Assembly: GCA_945863785.1 (NCBI GenBank)
Contig: CAMBAQ010000048.1
Coordinates: forward strand, 1-11,938
Origin: Chthoniobacter flavus
GTDB lineage: Bacteria; Verrucomicrobiota; Verrucomicrobiia; Chthoniobacterales; Terrimicrobiaceae
Length of the DNA stretch: 11,938 bases
Direction of reading: 5' to 3'
Shown here: piece after piece, positions 1 to 6,221 of the stretch
How positions within the stretch are numbered: position 1 is the first letter of the stretch
How the letters are laid out: each line of letters begins with the position of its first letter
Translations under genes and position numbers: made by a program
Notes under the pieces: model-generated
Seen by the model: only the letters and a program-made list of their open reading frames with translations
What the model was told of the DNA's origin: nothing
The model's database searches: none

Positions 1-214
1 GACCTGCCTTCAAATGTGAGGCGGAAACAAGCACGGGCGCTGCCTTGACGTTGTTTGTGGTGAAGGTCGCGGCGGAATGGGAAGGCGCTTCGGAGAAGAC
101 GACGGCGATATCATCACGAGTCACCTCACCGGTTTTGATTCCGCACCCAGTGGCACCAGCAAGAAATCCTTCGGGAGCGCAAACTCCTCAATTTATTTTT
201 TTAATATCACTCAT
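1..214 (-). CDS. argJ: Glutamate N-acetyltransferase / amino-acid acetyltransferase ArgJ, N-terminal part, with an in-frame TGA
   Basis: ArgJ moves the acetyl group from N-acetylornithine to glutamate in the cyclic arginine pathway. Only the N-terminal part is present; the gene runs off the left edge. From about position 187 downward the frame reads GVCAPEGFLAG, then CGIKTG, then TTNNVKAAPVL, which matches the conserved ArgJ start (family pattern GGVTAPKGF ... GIK ... TTNxxKAAPV). An ATG at 214-212 overlaps the argC stop (ATGA) and is in the same frame, giving MSDIKKIN. The next codon, 190-188, is TGA, exactly where homologues usually have the first Gly of GGV, so a GGA-to-TGA change would explain it. 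No ATG, GTG, TTG or CTG lies in frame between this TGA and the conserved APEGF segment. It could be a sequencing error, a real nonsense mutation or recoding. Identity is well supported; functionality is not. Confidence 0.8.
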
Positions 215-1254
215 AGCAAACCAGCCGTTTCGTCGAGCTCGGCCATCAGGTTAAAGTTCTGCACAGCTTGTCCAGCCGCGCCTTTGACGAGATTGTCTTC
301 CGCTGACAACAATACCACTCTTCCGGTGCGGGCATCGAAGCGGCAGGAAATATCGCAGAAATTCGTACCAGTCACATTTTTGGTGTCGGGAAGATTTTTG
401 AGCACACGAACAAATGGCTCGCGAGCGTAGGCCGTCTCGAGCGCAGGCAGGATGGACTCACCCGAAATGCCTGCGGCAGGCTTGACAAAAATGGTGGTGT
501 GGATGCCTCTCGTCATTGGCGCCAGATGCGGAGCAAACGAGATCACCACGGGCTTGTTGGCAGCCAGACTCAACTCCTGTTCGATCTCAGAAAGGTGACG
601 ATGCTTAGGAAGCCCATACGCGCGCAGGCTTTCATTGCACTCTCCAAAAAGCAAAGAGACATCGGCTTTGCGTCCGGCCCCGCTAACCCCGCTGGCGCTT
701 GAAACCAGAATATCATCAGCGCAAATAAGTCCCTCGCGCAGGAGCGGGACCAATGGCAGCAAGATGCTCGTCGGATAGCACCCCGCCGAACCCACGAGCT
801 GTGCAGAGCGAATTGCCTCCCGATGAAGTTCAGGCAGACCATAAACAGCGGTTTTTAAAACATCAGGCGCGGGATGATCTTCACCATAAAACTCGCGATA
901 GACTCCGGCATCGCGAAGACGAAAATCCGCACTCAAATCAATCACTCTCTTGCCAGCACGGCAGAGCGGCAACGCGAATTCCGCAGCCAATCCGTGAGGG
1001 AGAGCCAAAAAGAAATACTCCGCGCTTGAGGCCAGAAGGGCTTCAAGCGACGGTTCGGTGAAAACCAGATTAGCAAAGTCACCCACCCCAGCGAGGCGCG
1101 GCAAAACGTCTCCTGCAGCTTTGCCTGCATGTTGACGGGACGTAATCGCAACGATCTCGACTTGAGGGTGGCGAGCTAGGATCGCACACAATTCCTCACC
1201 GGAATATCCATTCGCTCCGACAATGGCTACTGGGATGCGAGACATTGTTTTCAT
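211..1254 (-). CDS. argC: N-acetyl-gamma-glutamyl-phosphate reductase
   Basis: ArgC reduces N-acetylglutamyl-5-phosphate to the semialdehyde with NADPH, the third step of arginine synthesis in the cytoplasm. The 347 residues match the usual length of the long ArgC type. The N-terminus holds the Rossmann motif VGANGYSGEEL (about 12-22). The catalytic cysteine is in GSAGCYPTS (Cys159), and the C-terminal domain carries HLAPMTRGIHTT. The gene begins 9 bases after the gltX stop and its TGA overlaps the argJ ATG, so gltX-argC-argJ looks like one transcript. A second ATG three codons in (MSRIPVAIVG) is an equally good start; neither has a Shine-Dalgarno element, so the choice rests on length alone. 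Confidence 0.96.
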   Translation of the reverse strand: MKTMSRIPVAIVGANGYSGEELCAILARHPQVEIVAITSRQHAGKAAGDVLPRLAGVGDFANLVFTEPSLEALLASSAEYFFLALPHGLAAEFALPLCRAGKRVIDLSADFRLRDAGVYREFYGEDHPAPDVLKTAVYGLPELHREAIRSAQLVGSAGCYPTSILLPLVPLLREGLICADDILVSSASGVSGAGRKADVSLLFGECNESLRAYGLPKHRHLSEIEQELSLAANKPVVISFAPHLAPMTRGIHTTIFVKPAAGISGESILPALETAYAREPFVRVLKNLPDTKNVTGTNFCDISCRFDARTGRVVLLSAEDNLVKGAAGQAVQNFNLMAELDETAGLL

Positions 1255-1263
1255 GGATAGTTT

Positions 1264-2586
1264 TTATTCAGCGGCCATGGAGCGCGCGCGCTCAAATCGA
1301 GCCAAGGTACGATCTTTGCCCAAGACTTCAAAAATCTCGTAAAGACCAGGCCCAACCGAACGACCGCTCACGGCTACACGCGCAGGATGGACAAGCTCAC
1401 CCGTCTTGACTCCAAGAGCTGACGCCGTCTCCTTGAGTGCGGCCTCGACGGTGACATGCGTCCAGTCGCTTACCTTCACGAGAGAAGCTTCGAGGGCTTG
1501 CAAACGGCCGAGTGCACCTGGCTTTTTGAGACTTTTTTCGACAGCCTCAGGATCAAATGGAAACGCATCCGAAAAAAGAAAAGCGATCCAATCGGGCACA
1601 TCGCTGAGGTGTTTGACCTTCGCCTTAACGATGGCGAGGGCCTGAATAAGAGCCTCATCCGTGCCATAGGCAATGCCGGCTTTATCCACGAAAGGCTTCG
1701 CGAGCTCGGAGAAACGGGCCAAGCTCATCGCAAGGATGTGCTGCCCATTTAGCCAAAAACATTTATCGAGGTCGAAAATCGCATTTCTGCGATTCACTTT
1801 ATCCAAGTCAAAAAGCGAAAGGATTTCCGCCATGGTGAGTCGCTCACGGTTGTCCCCCGGCGACCATCCGAGCAAGCAGAGGTAGTTTGCTACTGCCTCG
1901 GGAGTGTATCCGCCATCCATGAAGAAGGTGATGCTCGAACCGCCGTCTCGTTTACTGAGCTTCTTGCCCTCGGTATTCAAGATGAGTGGAATGTGGGCAA
2001 ACTTGGGAGGCGTTACACCGAGCGCATTGTAAAGCTCGATGTGCTTGGGCGTGTTGGAAAGGTGATCTTCACCACGAATCACGTGAGTGAGCTGCATTTC
2101 GATATCGTCCACCACATTCACAAAATGGAAAATCCACGATCCATCCGGACGACGAATAGTCATATCGGGATGCGTAGCGGGATTCGACATATCGAATTCG
2201 ATCCGACCGCAGATGAGATCCTCGACTACGACGGTTTTGCGGGGTGAACGGAAGCGGATCGCCCCATTATCGTCGTAAACATGACCGCCCGCTTCGAGCG
2301 TGGCGAGGTGCTTGGCATAGATATCCGAGCGCTCGCTTTGCTGATAGGGGCCAAAGGGACCTCCCTTGTCCGGACCTTCATCCCAATCCAAACCAAGCCA
2401 GTTCAAGCCATCATAAATCACTTGGCGCGCTTCTTCAGTATTCCGCTTCTCGTCGGTATCCTCAATGCGGAGGATGAATGTCCCTCCATGCTGGCGGGCG
2501 TAGAGCCAATTAAAAAGGGCGGTCCGGGCTCCCCCTACGTGAAGGTATCCGGTCGGTGATGGAGCAAAACGAGTGCGAACTGTCAT
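1264..2586 (-). CDS. gltX: Glutamyl-tRNA synthetase, short form
   Basis: This class I synthetase charges tRNA-Glu (and, in non-discriminating forms, tRNA-Gln) with glutamate. The N-terminus RFAPSPTGYLHVGGARTALFN carries the HIGH-type signature (HVGG, about 16-19). IEDTD follows at 41-45, and the KMSKS equivalent is KKLSKRDGG (208-216). The helical anticodon-binding region occupies the C-terminal 170 residues. At 440 residues it is short for the family. The shortening lies after LEAGGHVYDDNG (about 97-108), which runs straight into the strand AIRFRSP. Thermus and E. coli enzymes have about 40 more residues there, including the zinc-binding CxC region in zinc-containing forms. The neighbours argC and argJ also use glutamate-derived substrates. 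The ATG at 2586 gives the exact family N-terminus, though no Shine-Dalgarno element precedes it. Confidence 0.96.
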   Translation of the reverse strand: MTVRTRFAPSPTGYLHVGGARTALFNWLYARQHGGTFILRIEDTDEKRNTEEARQVIYDGLNWLGLDWDEGPDKGGPFGPYQQSERSDIYAKHLATLEAGGHVYDDNGAIRFRSPRKTVVVEDLICGRIEFDMSNPATHPDMTIRRPDGSWIFHFVNVVDDIEMQLTHVIRGEDHLSNTPKHIELYNALGVTPPKFAHIPLILNTEGKKLSKRDGGSSITFFMDGGYTPEAVANYLCLLGWSPGDNRERLTMAEILSLFDLDKVNRRNAIFDLDKCFWLNGQHILAMSLARFSELAKPFVDKAGIAYGTDEALIQALAIVKAKVKHLSDVPDWIAFLFSDAFPFDPEAVEKSLKKPGALGRLQALEASLVKVSDWTHVTVEAALKETASALGVKTGELVHPARVAVSGRSVGPGLYEIFEVLGKDRTLARFERARSMAAE

Positions 2587-2725
2587 CTGAAGAGAAAACG
2601 TGATTCTGCGAAGGAAAACAAGACTTCAAGCAAACCATCCGAATCCGCCACTCCCATGCACGTCCTATCAGTCTGCGGAAAGGGAAAATTGCCCCTTTCA
2701 ATGCCCTGTGCCTTTGTGACTGAAT
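2587..2725. other. Divergent intergenic region between gltX and the OGG1-like gene, with a small inverted repeat
   Basis: These 139 bases separate two divergent genes and must hold promoter elements for both, but I could not pick a convincing -35/-10 pair on either strand. A perfect inverted repeat AAAGGG / CCCTTT with an 8-base spacer sits at 2679-2698, about 28 bases upstream of the glycosylase start. It could be an operator or chance. I see no RNA gene here. Confidence 0.3.
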
Positions 2726-3580
2726 GTGATCCTTGTGTCTGAAAAAAACGCCATCCCCATCTCCGTCGAAGCGACCCTGAAAAGTGGACAGGTCTTCCAC
2801 TGGGACCCTTTACCTGATGACTCTTGGGTTGGACTCATCGGCGACCATCTGGCGCGCGTTTCGGAGAAAAACCAACGTCTCGTCATCGAGCAAGGAACCC
2901 CAGAAATCCTGCACCGCTACTTTGCCCTCGACCATCCACTGGCGCAAATTTACGCCGCTTTTCCAAAAGACGTCCTTAGCCAAGAATCCCTCGCTCTTTG
3001 CAACGGCCTGCGCATCCTTCGTCAACCTCGCTGGGAATGCCTCGCCACCTTCATCACGAGTTCCATGAAGCAGGTTGCACACATACGATCCATGTCCATT
3101 GCGATTCGAAACCACTTGGGCACTCCTGTGGAGGGCTCACCCCATCCAGCCTACCCGTCGTTTGAGCGCCTTGCCTGCTCGAATGAAAAAACCCTACTGG
3201 ATTGCGGACTCGGCTACCGTGCCGCAAACCTCCTCCAAACCGCGCGCATCCTCGCCGAGGGGACTATCAATTTGGAAACTCTCGATAAACTATCCACCTC
3301 AGAACTACGCACTGCACTCATGACTCTGCCGGGCGTCGGAGTGAAGATTGCAAATTGCGTTTTGCTTTTCGCCTACGAACGCTTGGACGCCGTGCCCATT
3401 GATGTCTGGGTCCACCGGATCCTTATCGCGATGCGAAAAGGTCGCGACGGCACCCCAACGCAGCTAGCGAACTATGCCCGACGAAGACTTGGACCCTATG
3501 CGGGATATGTGCAGCAATACCTTTTCCATCGAGCCCGAACCGAAAAAAAGAAACCTCGAGACAGCGCAAAAGCAAACTGA
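2726..3580 (+). CDS. OGG1-family 8-oxoguanine DNA glycosylase/AP lyase (HhH-GPD)
   Basis: This base-excision repair enzyme probably removes oxidised guanine. The N-terminal domain has SGQVFHW (20-26; OGG1 GQSFRW-like). The HhH-GPD core has LRQPRWECLATFITSS (98-113), GLGYRA (161-166), the hairpin LPGVGVK with the Schiff-base lysine Lys207, and VPIDVW with the catalytic aspartate Asp226. GPYAGYVQQYLF near the end matches the OGG1 C-terminal helix. At 284 residues it fits bacterial OGG1 homologues. The SSNNN stretch that in human OGG1 contacts the base opposite the lesion is SSMKQ here (112-116), so opposite-base reading may differ. The start is GTG 2726; a second GTG at 2735 (MSEKNAIP) is equally possible, and neither has a Shine-Dalgarno element. 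The gene is divergent from gltX and convergent with the YHS gene, 9 bases away. Confidence 0.88.
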   Translation: MILVSEKNAIPISVEATLKSGQVFHWDPLPDDSWVGLIGDHLARVSEKNQRLVIEQGTPEILHRYFALDHPLAQIYAAFPKDVLSQESLALCNGLRILRQPRWECLATFITSSMKQVAHIRSMSIAIRNHLGTPVEGSPHPAYPSFERLACSNEKTLLDCGLGYRAANLLQTARILAEGTINLETLDKLSTSELRTALMTLPGVGVKIANCVLLFAYERLDAVPIDVWVHRILIAMRKGRDGTPTQLANYARRRLGPYAGYVQQYLFHRARTEKKKPRDSAKAN

Positions 3581-3589
3581 AAGGGCGAA

Positions 3590-3874
3590 CTACTCCTTAG
3601 CGACAGAAGACGCCTGAGCTCTCACCGCAACTTCAAACTTCGCCATGGCCTTGATGGGATTTTTTTCAAACGTTTTCTTGCAGTCGCGGCAGCAGACCTT
3701 GATCTCTTGGCCCTCATAAATCAGCGCAATAGGTTTCCCCAGCGACCCCAACTTTTCTTCGGAGATAATACAATCTGGGAACGGATATGGCTTCACTGGC
3801 CCCTCCTCCGCTGCCTGCATACTTGTAAAAATGGCAACAAGCACGAGGGTGAACACTCCAATGGATCGAATCAT
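3590..3874 (-). CDS. Small exported YHS-like metal-binding protein
   Basis: With the ATG at 3874 this encodes 94 residues. Residues 1 to about 21 form a signal peptide (MIRSIG, a hydrophobic run, then TSMQAAEEG with cleavage near QA/A). The mature part has Cys35 in FPDCIISEEKLGSLGKP, then Cys61, Cys62 and Cys65 in VCCRDC, followed by KKTFEKNP. This spacing is typical of small YHS/TRASH-like domains that bind heavy metals in the periplasm. Function is inferred from the cysteine pattern only. The open frame extends to an ATG at 3946, but that would bury the signal peptide behind 24 basic residues, and a TATAAT lies between the two starts, so I prefer 3874. It is convergent with the glycosylase gene and divergent from the LolC/E gene. 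Confidence 0.75.
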   Translation of the reverse strand: MIRSIGVFTLVLVAIFTSMQAAEEGPVKPYPFPDCIISEEKLGSLGKPIALIYEGQEIKVCCRDCKKTFEKNPIKAMAKFEVAVRAQASSVAKE

Positions 3875-3892
3875 ATATGTGACCAAATTGAC

Positions 3893-3898
3893 ATTATA
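3893..3898 (-). promoter_or_regulatory. Consensus -10 box (TATAAT) for the YHS-like gene
   Basis: On the minus strand a perfect TATAAT lies 18 bases upstream of the ATG at 3874, so transcription would start about a dozen bases before the ATG. No good -35 is seen at the right spacing. The position supports the short start and a nearly leaderless message. Confidence 0.4.
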
Positions 3899-3994
3899 CC
3901 GGAATGAATCAAGGCCTCTGCGATGAAAAATCCGGCCACGAATCACTGCGATAAATATTCCCGAGAACGAACGAACGAGTATAAATAAAAAACG

Positions 3995-5281
3995 ATGTCG
4001 AAAAGTTTCAGTCTCTTTTTAGCCCTACGTTACCTCAAGCCCAAGCGAACGTTTCTCTCCACGATTACCCTCGTATCGATATTGGGAGTGACTTTAGGCA
4101 TCATGGTTCTGATTCTCGTTATTTCGGTGATGACCGGATTTGAGCAGGAACTAAGGCGAAAAGTGATCGGCTTCGATGCCCACTTGGTCGTTGCGAATGG
4201 GGGCGTGCTCGAAGACTGGGAAAAGACCCGCGACATCTGCATTGGCACGAGTGGAGTGACGGCCGCTGCACCATTTGTGCAAGGTCCCGTGATTGTGGAA
4301 TTTCAGCACCGGCGCCTTGCTCCTAAGATTCGCGGGGTCGATCCTGACCTCGAGAAAGATGTCGTGAACATCGCAGATTTTATTATCGAAGGAACTTACG
4401 ATCTGAACGGCAGCAAGACCGTTCTCGGCTCCGAGTTGGCAAAGGAATTGGGCGTCACCGTTGGAGAAAACATCACGATATATTCCCCTGGAAATTTTAA
4501 CAATATCTTGGATGAGATCGATCGCATCCAGAACTCACCAGGCAGCACCAAGGACGTCTCTTCACTAAAGGAAATGATTCTTCCCACCGAGTTGGAAGTC
4601 GCCGGCATTTTTGAGAGCGGACGCTACCTCTATGATAGCGAGTTCCTCATTGTTCCCCTCCACATCGGTCAGGAACTCTACAATCTCGGCGGCGCTGCCC
4701 ACGGACTCGCTTTGCGAACCCAAAACGCCAACCTAGCTGATCAGATTCGCGATAAGCTCGCCCCCCAACTCCCAGGGTCCCAATACGCCATGACTTGGAT
4801 TGATATGAACAAGCAGATCTTCGATGCCATTCGCATGGAACGAAGCGTCATGTTTTTTCTTCTGATGTTCATTATTCTCGTAGCGGCGTTCGGCATCATG
4901 AACACGCTCATTACGGTGACTGTCCAGAAGACACGCGAGATCGGAGTAATGAAGGCTCTTGGAGCGCAAACCCACCAGATCATCGGGGTCTTCTTGGCTC
5001 AAGGCATGGTTGTCGGCGTCTTCGGCACAGCCACCGGCCTAGCGCTGGGGATCAGCATGGTGCAATATCGCAACGAAGTGAGCAGGTTTCTTTCAAATAC
5101 CTTTCACATCGAGATCTTCCCGCCCTCAGTTTACCAATTCAGCGAAATCCCGGCGGAGATCGTGCCGTCCGATGTGGCAATCATCTGTCTGAGTGCATTT
5201 GCGATATGTTCGCTCGCGGCTTTGATTCCTGCATGGTTCGCGGCGCGCCTGGACCCCGTGAAAGCCCTCCGGCACGAGTGA
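3995..5281 (+). CDS. lolC/lolE: LolC/LolE-family lipoprotein-releasing ABC transporter permease
   Basis: This inner-membrane permease is of the Lol type, which detaches outer-membrane lipoproteins and hands them to LolA. The 428 residues have the family layout. LRYLKPKRTF is followed by TM1 (about 23-46) ending in VMTGFE, then a large periplasmic domain (47-283), then TM2 (284-307), TM3 (328-355) and TM4 (392-414). The coupling segment REIGVMKALGA (314-324) would contact the ATPase, and the end PAWFAARLDPVKALRHE is diagnostic. Only one permease gene is present and no ATPase gene adjoins it; a LolD-type ATPase is encoded at 10281-10973 on the other strand. A single permease would work as a homodimer, as proposed for LolF-type systems. 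The ATG at 3995 lacks a Shine-Dalgarno element and follows an A/T-rich stretch. Confidence 0.9.
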   Translation: MSKSFSLFLALRYLKPKRTFLSTITLVSILGVTLGIMVLILVISVMTGFEQELRRKVIGFDAHLVVANGGVLEDWEKTRDICIGTSGVTAAAPFVQGPVIVEFQHRRLAPKIRGVDPDLEKDVVNIADFIIEGTYDLNGSKTVLGSELAKELGVTVGENITIYSPGNFNNILDEIDRIQNSPGSTKDVSSLKEMILPTELEVAGIFESGRYLYDSEFLIVPLHIGQELYNLGGAAHGLALRTQNANLADQIRDKLAPQLPGSQYAMTWIDMNKQIFDAIRMERSVMFFLLMFIILVAAFGIMNTLITVTVQKTREIGVMKALGAQTHQIIGVFLAQGMVVGVFGTATGLALGISMVQYRNEVSRFLSNTFHIEIFPPSVYQFSEIPAEIVPSDVAIICLSAFAICSLAALIPAWFAARLDPVKALRHE

Positions 5282-5282
5282 T

Positions 5283-5311
5283 TTGACAAATATCACTTGC
5301 TTCTATTATCT
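5283..5311 (+). promoter_or_regulatory. Possible sigma-70 promoter for the 50-residue membrane protein
   Basis: TTGACA at 5283-5288 begins one base after the lolC/E stop. It is followed at 15 bases by TATTAT (5304-5309), or at 17 by TTATCT (5306-5311). The start codon is at 5318, so any message would be almost leaderless. The consensus -35 is good; the -10 is weak or badly spaced. Confidence 0.3.
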
Positions 5312-5317
5312 AAATCC

Positions 5318-5470
5318 ATGTCCGAAATCACCGCCGACCCACAAGACTCACTCATCCGCACTGTTTTGATCTCTGCCAGCGTCTGTGCTGTCCTAGGATT
5401 TCTCACGACTGTCTTGGCTGTAGCAGTAATGGTCTCCTTGAATTTCAATTTTTTGAATTGGATGGATTAA
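5318..5470 (+). CDS. Small single-span membrane protein (50 residues)
   Basis: I do not recognise this protein. The ATG at 5318 opens a frame of 50 codons ending in TAA at 5468. The N-terminus MSEITADPQDSLIR is polar and acidic. Residues about 14-41 are strongly hydrophobic (VLISASVCAVLGFLTTVLAV and on), long enough for one membrane helix. The tail is LNFNFLNWMD. It starts 36 bases after the lolC/E stop on the same strand, so it may be cotranscribed with it or use the putative promoter in the gap. Its last 26 bases overlap the end of the convergent brkB fragment. Clear amphipathic organisation and position argue for a real gene; no homology was checked. A role as a small envelope protein is only inference. 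Confidence 0.5.
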   Translation: MSEITADPQDSLIRTVLISASVCAVLGFLTTVLAVAVMVSLNFNFLNWMD

Positions 5471-5978
5471 TCTCCGTTTCACTTTGTTCTGCGGCCGCGC
5501 AAAAGCAAGCCCCCAATAAAATCAGCCACCCAGCGATATAAACCCACATGATCGCGAGCATGAGGGCGCCAAACGATCCGTAGATGGCATTATAATTCAC
5601 GATCTTGGCGACGTAGTTTCCGAAGAGTCCTTGCCTCACTTGCAAGGCGAGAGTGATGACTAGAGCCGCTCCCCATATTTGCTTGAAGAAAATCTTGCGT
5701 CCAGGAGCCAGCACGTAAAGCGCACTGAGGGCATAAAAAGTCAACCCTCCCGCCACTAGATACCTGCCGCAACTCAGGGTCAACGCAATCGCGTGAAACT
5801 TCATGTTCGGCATCTGATCCTGTAGCAACTCCTCCAAGAGTGCAAAAAACTCACCCGCTGCCTGGAGCGCCACGGGCGCCACAAGACCGATCCCTAGCGC
5901 ACTTGCAAGCACTCCCATCATCAGACGCATATCCGATCTGGCCGAGGCCAAAAAAAACGCGAATGGCATTGCTGCCAT
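5445..5978 (-). CDS. YihY/BrkB-family membrane protein lacking its N-terminal half (probable remnant)
   Basis: The frame encodes up to 177 residues with four predicted membrane segments (about 20-41, 63-90, 98-118, 132-161). The C-terminus, AIYGSFGALMLAIMWVYIAG then WLILLGACF, is the hallmark of the YihY/BrkB family, as is the ALYVLAP segment (86-91). Complete members have about 270-300 residues, so roughly the first 110 are missing. No matching sequence exists upstream, where a different small gene lies. The first ATG (5978) falls inside the terminator hairpin of that gene, and residues 1-16 look like translated terminator. ATG 5930 (MRLMMGVLAS) is a more natural start, but still leaves a truncated protein. 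I read this as the product of a 5' deletion. Function, if any, is unknown. Confidence 0.7.
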   Translation of the reverse strand: MAAMPFAFFLASARSDMRLMMGVLASALGIGLVAPVALQAAGEFFALLEELLQDQMPNMKFHAIALTLSCGRYLVAGGLTFYALSALYVLAPGRKIFFKQIWGAALVITLALQVRQGLFGNYVAKIVNYNAIYGSFGALMLAIMWVYIAGWLILLGACFCAAAEQSETEINPSNSKN

Positions 5979-5986
5979 CCGCGTTT
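5950..5986 (-). terminator. Strong Rho-independent terminator of the 52-residue CxxC protein gene
   Basis: On the minus strand AAACGCG-G-ATGGCA pairs with TGCCAT-T-CGCGTTT: 14 stacked pairs including one G-U, closed by a GCAA loop (5969-5972). Eight T residues follow at 5957-5950. The stem begins 19 bases after the TAA at 6006. On the plus strand there is no T-tract, so it acts in the minus direction only. It overlaps the apparent start of the brkB fragment. Confidence 0.85.
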
Positions 5987-6005
5987 GTAAGCTGATCGTG
6001 AGAGA

Positions 6006-6164
6006 TTACAAGCCCACTTGAACGGTGAGAGAGGACTTCTTCTCGTCTTTTCCGTCCTGACCTTCTTTGGATTTATCTTTCTTGCAACCATCACAGGAAC
6101 CGGCAAAAACAGAGGAGGCGGTGAAGGCTACAACTACTGCTGCACAAACGATGAGGTGTTTCAT
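6006..6164 (-). CDS. Small exported CxxC protein (52 residues)
   Basis: I do not recognise a named family. The ATG at 6164 opens 52 codons ending in TAA at 6006. MKHLIV plus the hydrophobic run to about residue 18 and the end SSVFA form a clear signal peptide, cleaved after Ala21. The mature part is about 31 residues: GSCDGCKKD (Cys24 and Cys27, a CxxC pair), then a highly charged Lys/Asp/Glu stretch, then SSLTVQVGL. The CxxC could bind metal or form a disulfide; a lipid anchor at Cys24 is possible but the lipobox (FAGSC) is poor. It has a strong terminator 19 bases downstream and starts 57 bases after the efp stop, so it is probably monocistronic or the last gene of the efp transcript. Signal peptide plus terminator make this a convincing gene despite its size. 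Confidence 0.75.
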   Translation of the reverse strand: MKHLIVCAAVVVAFTASSVFAGSCDGCKKDKSKEGQDGKDEKKSSLTVQVGL

Positions 6165-6221
6165 ATAGGATTTTACGCTCGCTCAGAAACGAGCATTGTC
6201 AATGAGATATTCTTCGTAAAA

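Noticed and set aside
3964..3978. Three tandem GAAC units just upstream of lolC/E
   Set aside because: Too short to call a functional repeat; may be chance or slippage.
6170..6202. TTGACA (6202-6197) and TAAAAT (6175-6170) upstream of the small CxxC gene on the minus strand
   Set aside because: The spacer is 21 bases, too long for a normal sigma-70 promoter; a GCTCG/CGAGC inverted repeat in between is short. Not called as a promoter.
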